DNA of 9,342 bases from positions 1 to 9,342 of the forward strand of contig JACCVA010000479.1 of assembly GCA_013698435.1 (NCBI GenBank), in the 5' to 3' direction. How positions within the stretch are numbered: the stretch's first letter is position 1; each line of letters begins with the position of its first letter. This DNA comes from Nocardioidaceae bacterium (GTDB lineage: Bacteria > Actinomycetota > Actinomycetes > Propionibacteriales > Nocardioidaceae). The notes below the pieces were generated by a model. It made no database searches, had not been told where the DNA came from, and saw nothing but the letters and a program-made list of their open reading frames with translations. The position numbers and the translations under genes are program-made. Below are positions 5,239 to 9,342 of the stretch, one piece after another.

Positions 5239-6536
5239 CCGTGCTCGTCGTCGGCGCGTCTCACCGCAGCGCGCCGGTCGAGGTTCTCGAGCAGCTCGCC
5301 CTCGACCCGGAGGCAGCAGCAAAGCTCCGCACCGCTGCCCTCGAGACCGAGCACGTCGTCGAGGCGGTCGCGCTCGCCACCTGCAACCGGGTGGAGATCT
5401 ACGCCGCCGTCGACCGTTTCCATGGCAGCGTCGACGACCTGACAGCCCTGCTCGTCGAGCGGACCGACCTCTCGGCCGAAGAGCTGACGCCTTCGCTCTA
5501 CGTCCACTACGACGAGGCAGCGGTCGCCCATCTCTTCGCGGTCGCCACCGGACTCGACTCGATGGTGGTCGGCGAGAGCCAGATCCTCGGACAGGTGAGG
5601 GCGGCGCTGCGCAGCAGCCAGGACGCGGAGTCCATCGGTCCCTCGCTCAACGCGTTGTTCCAGCAGGGACTTCGGGTCGGCAAGCGGGCCCATGCCGAGA
5701 CAGGCATCGACCGGGCCGGCCAGTCGCTCGTCAGCGTCGCGCTTGCCGAAGCAGCTCAGCTCTTGGGCGCGTTGCCGGGGATCAGTGTCTGCATCGTCGG
5801 AGCAGGCTCGATGGCCGCCCTGTCCGCCACCTCCGTGCGCAGGGCCGACGTTGGCGACATCGTCGTGCTGTCGCGCACCCTGGGCAACGCACAACGGCTC
5901 GCTGCCGCCGTCAACGGCCGAGCCGCGCGCTTGGACGCCTTGCCGGCAGAGCTCGCAGCCGCCGACCTCGTCATCTCGTGCACCGGTGCGACCGGCGCCG
6001 TCATCACCGCCGACATGGTCGCTCAGGCCCGCTCCGGACGCACGGACGGTGCTCTGTTGGTGCTCGTCGACCTCGCGCTGCCCCGCGACGTCGAGCCTGC
6101 TGCGGCCGGGCTCCCCGAGGTGGCGGTCGTCGGTCTCGAGGGGTTGGCTGCGTCGGTGCACAACGGGGCGGCGCTCGAGGACGTTGCCGCCGTCCGGAGG
6201 ATCGTCGCCGAGGAGGTGGCCGCCTTCGTCGCGGCGCGTGATGCCGCCAGGGTCGCACCGACCCTCGTTGCCCTCCGCACGATGGCCACCGGCGTCGTCG
6301 GGGCCGAGCTGGAGCGTCTCTGGTCGCGGCTCGACTCGCTGTCCCCGTACGAGCGAGACGAGGTCGAGCGCGCTGTCCGTCGCGTCGCCGACAAGCTGCT
6401 ACACGAGCCTTCCGTCCGCATCAAGGAGCTCGGCGGCCGCAGCCTCGAGTCGTCGTACGCCGACGCGCTCGCCGAGCTCTTCGCGCTCGACCCGGCGGCG
6501 GTCGATGCTGTGATCAAGCCGGGTGACCTGCCATGA
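5235..6536 (+). CDS. hemA: Glutamyl-tRNA reductase
   Basis: This enzyme of 433 residues is the first committed step of tetrapyrrole synthesis by the C5 route: it reduces glutamyl-tRNA(Glu) with NADPH to glutamate-1-semialdehyde in the cytoplasm. The catalytic domain has GASHRSAPVEVLEQ (7-20) and the nucleophilic cysteine C50 in ATCNRVEIY. The signature GLDSMVVGESQILGQV lies at 106-121, and the NADPH-binding Rossmann motif VGAGSMA at 188-194. Conserved RDVEP lies at 284-288, and the helical dimerisation domain at about 320-420 ends in RIKELG-type wording. Length is normal for the family. It starts at ATG 5235 inside the rex stop (ATGA), and its stop overlaps hemC the same way, so translation is probably coupled. 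It should be under Rex control through the operon promoter. No heme regulatory Cys-Pro motif is visible near the N-terminus. Confidence 0.97.
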   Translation: MTVLVVGASHRSAPVEVLEQLALDPEAAAKLRTAALETEHVVEAVALATCNRVEIYAAVDRFHGSVDDLTALLVERTDLSAEELTPSLYVHYDEAAVAHLFAVATGLDSMVVGESQILGQVRAALRSSQDAESIGPSLNALFQQGLRVGKRAHAETGIDRAGQSLVSVALAEAAQLLGALPGISVCIVGAGSMAALSATSVRRADVGDIVVLSRTLGNAQRLAAAVNGRAARLDALPAELAAADLVISCTGATGAVITADMVAQARSGRTDGALLVLVDLALPRDVEPAAAGLPEVAVVGLEGLAASVHNGAALEDVAAVRRIVAEEVAAFVAARDAARVAPTLVALRTMATGVVGAELERLWSRLDSLSPYERDEVERAVRRVADKLLHEPSVRIKELGGRSLESSYADALAELFALDPAAVDAVIKPGDLP

Positions 6537-7462
6537 CCACGCTGCGGATCGGAACCCGCGCGAGCACTTTGGCGCGAGCCCAGAGCACCCTCGTGGGCGT
6601 CGCGCTCGAGCGGTCCCTCGGTGTCACCGTCGAGCTCGTCGACGTGCAGAGCGAGGGTGACCGGTCCGCCGCCCCGCTCACCGAGATCGGCGGCCAGGGC
6701 GTCTTCGTGGGCGCCGTCCGTGAGGCGTTGCTCGACGGTCGCGCCGACATGGTCGTGCACTCGCTCAAGGATCTCCCGACCGTCGACGACGAGCGCGTGA
6801 CCTTGGCGGCGGTACCCGAGCGAGGCGACCCCCGCGACGCGCTGGTCGCCCGCGACGGCCTCACTTTGGGCGAGCTGCCTCAGGGGTCGCGTATCGGGAC
6901 CGGTTCGCCGCGGCGTACCGCCCAGCTGCACGCCCTGGGCATGGGGTGGGAGGTCGTCGCGATCAGGGGAAACGTCGAAAGCCGGATCCGCAAGGTGACC
7001 GACGGTGAGCTCGACGGGGTGGTGCTCGCTCGTGCGGGGCTCGCCAGGATCGGTCGCGAAGGCGACATCACCGAGAGCCTCGACCCCATCCAGATGCTGC
7101 CCGCCCCGGGGCAGGGTGCCCTGGCCGTCGAGGTGGTCGCCGGTGCGACGGCGCTTGCCGACGACATCGCCGAGGCGCTCGACCACCCGGCGACGCGCTG
7201 TGCAGTCACGGCGGAGCGAGCGCTGCTGCGCGGCCTCGAAGCCGGCTGCAGCTCGCCGATAGGCGCGTTGGCGGAGGTCGCCGAGGGCGACACCGGTCCG
7301 GAGGTGTGGCTACGCGGCGTTGCGATCGCTCCTGACGGCAGTCAGCTGGTCCGACTGTCGGCCACCGGCGACGTCAACCACCCAGAACAGCTCGGCCGCA
7401 GGCTCGCCGACGACATGCTCGAAGAAGGAGCCGCGAGGCTCATGCAGGTGCCCGCCCCATGA
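6533..7462 (+). CDS. hemC: Hydroxymethylbilane synthase (porphobilinogen deaminase)
   Basis: This 309-residue enzyme joins four porphobilinogen molecules into linear hydroxymethylbilane, using a covalently bound dipyrromethane cofactor. Visible hallmarks are the N-terminal substrate-binding strand GTRASTLARAQ (7-17), the catalytic HSLKDLPT with D80 (76-83), TGSPRRTAQL (123-132), RGNVESRIRK (145-154), LPAPGQGALAVE (189-200) and the cofactor-attachment cysteine C239 in EAGCSSPIGA. All three domains are complete and the length is typical. ATG 6533 overlaps the hemA stop and the stop overlaps the next gene, both as ATGA. The product feeds directly into the uroporphyrinogen III synthase half of the following gene. 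Confidence 0.97.
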   Translation: MTTLRIGTRASTLARAQSTLVGVALERSLGVTVELVDVQSEGDRSAAPLTEIGGQGVFVGAVREALLDGRADMVVHSLKDLPTVDDERVTLAAVPERGDPRDALVARDGLTLGELPQGSRIGTGSPRRTAQLHALGMGWEVVAIRGNVESRIRKVTDGELDGVVLARAGLARIGREGDITESLDPIQMLPAPGQGALAVEVVAGATALADDIAEALDHPATRCAVTAERALLRGLEAGCSSPIGALAEVAEGDTGPEVWLRGVAIAPDGSQLVRLSATGDVNHPEQLGRRLADDMLEEGAARLMQVPAP

Positions 7463-9198
7463 CCCGATCGACCAGCTCGCCCGCAACCGCATCGAAGAAG
7501 AACCAACCCACGAAGAACAAGACGGTGAAGAACAACATGCCCAAGACCGCCGCCGCCCAGTCCCTCCACGCCGCGACTCGCGTCGAGGAGAGGGTGACCG
7601 CACCTCGTCCGCTCGGCGCAGTGTCGTTCGTCGGCACCGGACCAGGAGATCCGGGACTTCTCACGGTGCGTGCCGTCGACCTGATCCTCGCTGCCGACGT
7701 GGTCATCACCGAGAGCCCTGACCACCGGGCACTGCTGGAGAGCCTGCTGGGCGAGCGGTTCACGTCGGTGACGGTCGTCGACGGCGGCTACGGCGAGGAC
7801 GGCCAGCCGCTGACGCACGCCTCACGCAGCAAGCTCGTCGTCAAGCACGCCAAGGGCCCCGGCAACGTCGTCCGCCTGATCTCCGGAGACCCCTGGATGT
7901 ACGCAACCGGGGCCGAAGAAGCCGTGGCCTGTGCCAAGGTCGGTGTCGTCTTCGAGGTCGTGCCGGGTGTGAGCTCGGTGACCGCGGTGCCGACGTACGC
8001 CGGCGTGCCGCTCACGACCCGTACCTCGCGTGAAGTGACGGTGCTCAACGTCGCGGGAGCGAAGGTCGACTGGTCCCACCACGCGACCGAGCAGACGCTG
8101 GTGCTGCTGTCGGCGGTGCCGAGCATCGGTGAGATCGCCAAGGCACTCCAGGCGGCCGGCCGCGACGGCGCCACCCCGGTGGCGATGACGTCGGTCGGCA
8201 CCACCACCGACCAGCGCACGATCGTCTCGACGCTCAGCGACATCGCCGCCGACGTGAAGGCGGCTCGGATGGTCACCCCCGCCGTCGCTGTGATCGGTGA
8301 CGTCGTGATGATGCGCGAGGCGCTGTCGTGGTTCGAGACCAAGCCGCTGTTCGGCTGGCGCATCCTGGTGCCGCGTACCAAGGAGCAGGCCGGCAGCCTG
8401 TCGGCGAAGCTGCGCTCCTACGGCGGCGTGCCTGAGGAGGTCCCGACGATCTCCGTCGAGCCGCCCCGCAACCCGTTGCAGATGGACAAGGCCGTCCGTG
8501 GGCTGGTCGAGGGACGCTACGAGTGGATCGCGTTCACCTCGGTCAACGCCGTCAAGGCCGTGCGGGAGAAGTTCGACGAGTACGGTCTCGACGCGCGTGC
8601 GTTCAGCGGACTGAAGGTGGCTGCGGTGGGCGAGAAGACTGCCGCGGCTGTGGCTGCGTGGGGCATCCGGGCCGACCTGGTGCCGTCGGGCGAGCAGTCC
8701 GCAGCGGGGCTGCTCGAGGACTGGCCGCCCTATGACGACGTGCTCGACCCGATCAACCGGGTCTTCCTGCCGCGGGCCGATATCGCCACCGAGACGCTGG
8801 TCGCCGGGCTGCAGGAGCTGGGCTGGGAGGTGGACGACGTCACGGCGTATCGGACCGTGCGGGCTGCCCCGCCACCGGCTCCGACGCGGGACGCGATCAA
8901 GTCCGGCAAGTTCGACGCGGTCCTGTTCACCTCGTCCTCGACGGTGCGCAACCTCGTCGGAATCGCCGGCAAGCCGCACAGCTCGACGATCATCGCGGCC
9001 ATCGGTCCGGCGACCGTGAAGACGTGTGAGGAGCACGGCCTTCGCGTCGACGTACTGGCTCCGAAGCCATCGGGTGAGGCGCTTGCCGACGCACTCGCCG
9101 ACTACGGTGCGGCGCGCCGGCTGTCGATGGTCGAGGCCGGTGAGCCGGTGACCAAGCCGTCTGAGTGCCGCGCGACCGGCCGCCGTCGGGCCACCTGA
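7459..9198 (+). CDS. hemD: Fused uroporphyrinogen-III C-methyltransferase-like / uroporphyrinogen-III synthase
   Basis: This is a two-domain protein of 579 residues. Residues about 54-290 are a tetrapyrrole methylase fold: VGTGPGDPGLLTVRAVDLIL (59-78), SGDPWMYATGAEEA (142-155), VVPGVSSVTAVPTYAGVPLT (167-186) and TPAVAVIGDVV near 280. This domain would methylate uroporphyrinogen III with S-adenosylmethionine to precorrin-2. Residues about 298-555 are a HemD domain (WRILVPRTKEQAG, then WIAFTSVNAV near 356, GEKTAAA near 391, FTSSSTVRNLV near 490, AIGPATVKT), which cyclises hydroxymethylbilane. The fusion is common in actinobacteria. The first 50 residues are an added tail rich in Lys and Asn, and a short Arg-rich tail ends the protein. 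ATG 7459 sits in the hemC stop (ATGA). Met27 is a possible later start but has no better ribosome site. HemD function is secure; methyltransferase activity is less so, because the usual TLVxYMG motif is changed to TLVLLS. Confidence 0.93.
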   Translation: MTRSTSSPATASKKNQPTKNKTVKNNMPKTAAAQSLHAATRVEERVTAPRPLGAVSFVGTGPGDPGLLTVRAVDLILAADVVITESPDHRALLESLLGERFTSVTVVDGGYGEDGQPLTHASRSKLVVKHAKGPGNVVRLISGDPWMYATGAEEAVACAKVGVVFEVVPGVSSVTAVPTYAGVPLTTRTSREVTVLNVAGAKVDWSHHATEQTLVLLSAVPSIGEIAKALQAAGRDGATPVAMTSVGTTTDQRTIVSTLSDIAADVKAARMVTPAVAVIGDVVMMREALSWFETKPLFGWRILVPRTKEQAGSLSAKLRSYGGVPEEVPTISVEPPRNPLQMDKAVRGLVEGRYEWIAFTSVNAVKAVREKFDEYGLDARAFSGLKVAAVGEKTAAAVAAWGIRADLVPSGEQSAAGLLEDWPPYDDVLDPINRVFLPRADIATETLVAGLQELGWEVDDVTAYRTVRAAPPPAPTRDAIKSGKFDAVLFTSSSTVRNLVGIAGKPHSSTIIAAIGPATVKTCEEHGLRVDVLAPKPSGEALADALADYGAARRLSMVEAGEPVTKPSECRATGRRRAT

Positions 9199-9211
9199 GG
9201 TCGTCTCGACG

Positions 9212-9342
9212 ATGCCCGGTTACCCCGCTGCCCGTCCCCGTCGCCTGCGCCGTACGCCGGCGATGCGGCGGCTGGTCGCGGAGACGACGCTGGCGCCGAG
9301 CCAGCTGGTGCTGCCGATGTTCGTGGCCGAGGGCGCCACAGA
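9212..9342 (+). CDS. hemB: Porphobilinogen synthase (delta-aminolevulinic acid dehydratase), N-terminus only
   Basis: This frame opens with ATG 9212 and runs off the window after 43 codons. The visible part, with RPRRLRRTPAMRRLVAETTL and then LVLPMFVAEG, is the typical N-terminal arm and first strand of HemB, which condenses two 5-aminolevulinate molecules into porphobilinogen. The metal-binding and active-site lysine regions lie beyond the window. The ribosome site is probably TGAGG, which includes the hemD stop codon (9196-9200). It lies 11 bases before the ATG, a little far. With only 13 bases between genes it belongs to the rex-hem operon. A frameshift or truncation beyond the edge cannot be excluded. 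Confidence 0.9.
   Translation, partial: MPGYPAARPRRLRRTPAMRRLVAETTLAPSQLVLPMFVAEGAT

Noticed and set aside
4863..6161. Leftward open frame of 432 codons
   Set aside because: It is antisense to rex and hemA, both complete with all motifs. The composition is that of reverse-complemented GC-rich coding sequence.
6023..7186. Leftward open frame of 387 codons
   Set aside because: It is antisense to hemA and hemC and has a low-complexity Ser/Arg/Ala-rich translation without known motifs.
7440..7763. Leftward frame with a strongly hydrophobic stretch (MLFFTVLFFVGWFFFD) resembling a membrane protein
   Set aside because: The hydrophobic run is simply the complement of the Lys/Asn-rich tail of the hemD fusion (AAG and AAC codons read as CTT and GTT). 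I see no ribosome site or homology.
7822..9036. Leftward open frame of 404 codons
   Set aside because: It is antisense to the cobA-hemD fusion, rich in Arg, His and Asp, with no domain recognised.
1..9342. Search by eye for transposases, CRISPR repeats, tRNA genes, toxin-antitoxin pairs and phage genes
   Set aside because: Nothing of the kind was recognised. Gaps are short (the largest, 4308-4515, is 208 bases) and are explained by regulatory elements.

Overview
The window is GC-rich, actinobacterial chromosomal DNA. The base composition, the GTG starts and several close family matches point to a high-GC actinomycete. A Nocardioides-like member of the Propionibacteriales is my best guess, but that is inference and not proven by the sequence. 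It looks like ordinary, conserved core genome. I see no mobile element, CRISPR array, tRNA or rRNA.

Layout. Positions 1-2401 read leftward: a HAD-IB phosphatase-like protein with a C-terminal membrane anchor (2401-1517), a BldN-type ECF sigma factor with an N-terminal extension (1408-701), and a DUF5667 membrane protein resembling the anti-sigma factor RsbN (579-1, cut by the window edge). An ECF-like promoter sits between the last two. From 2488 everything reads rightward. An acyl-CoA-synthetase-like adenylate-forming enzyme (2488-4074) overlaps a small glutaredoxin-like protein (4071-4307) by four bases. A regulatory gap follows (4308-4515) with a large inverted repeat, a CRP-type palindrome, a promoter carrying a Rex-type operator, and leader hairpins. 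Then comes the heme operon: rex (4516-5238), hemA (5235-6536), hemC (6533-7462), a cobA-hemD-type fusion (7459-9198) and the start of hemB (9212 onward).

How the genes work together. Rex senses the NADH/NAD+ ratio and, through the operator upstream of its own gene, probably controls its own synthesis together with the tetrapyrrole enzymes. HemA commits glutamyl-tRNA to 5-aminolevulinate production, HemB makes porphobilinogen, HemC makes hydroxymethylbilane and HemD closes it to uroporphyrinogen III. The fused methyltransferase-like domain could divert that product towards siroheme or cobalamin. Four-base ATGA overlaps at rex-hemA, hemA-hemC and hemC-hemD suggest translational coupling. The bldN/rsbN-like pair beside rex-hem recalls the Streptomyces arrangement, where this sigma/anti-sigma pair controls aerial development genes.

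The most interesting parts are the regulatory ones: the probable autoregulatory promoter of the anti-sigma gene, the N-terminal extension on the sigma factor, and the dense control region upstream of rex. I found no convincing new multi-gene system.
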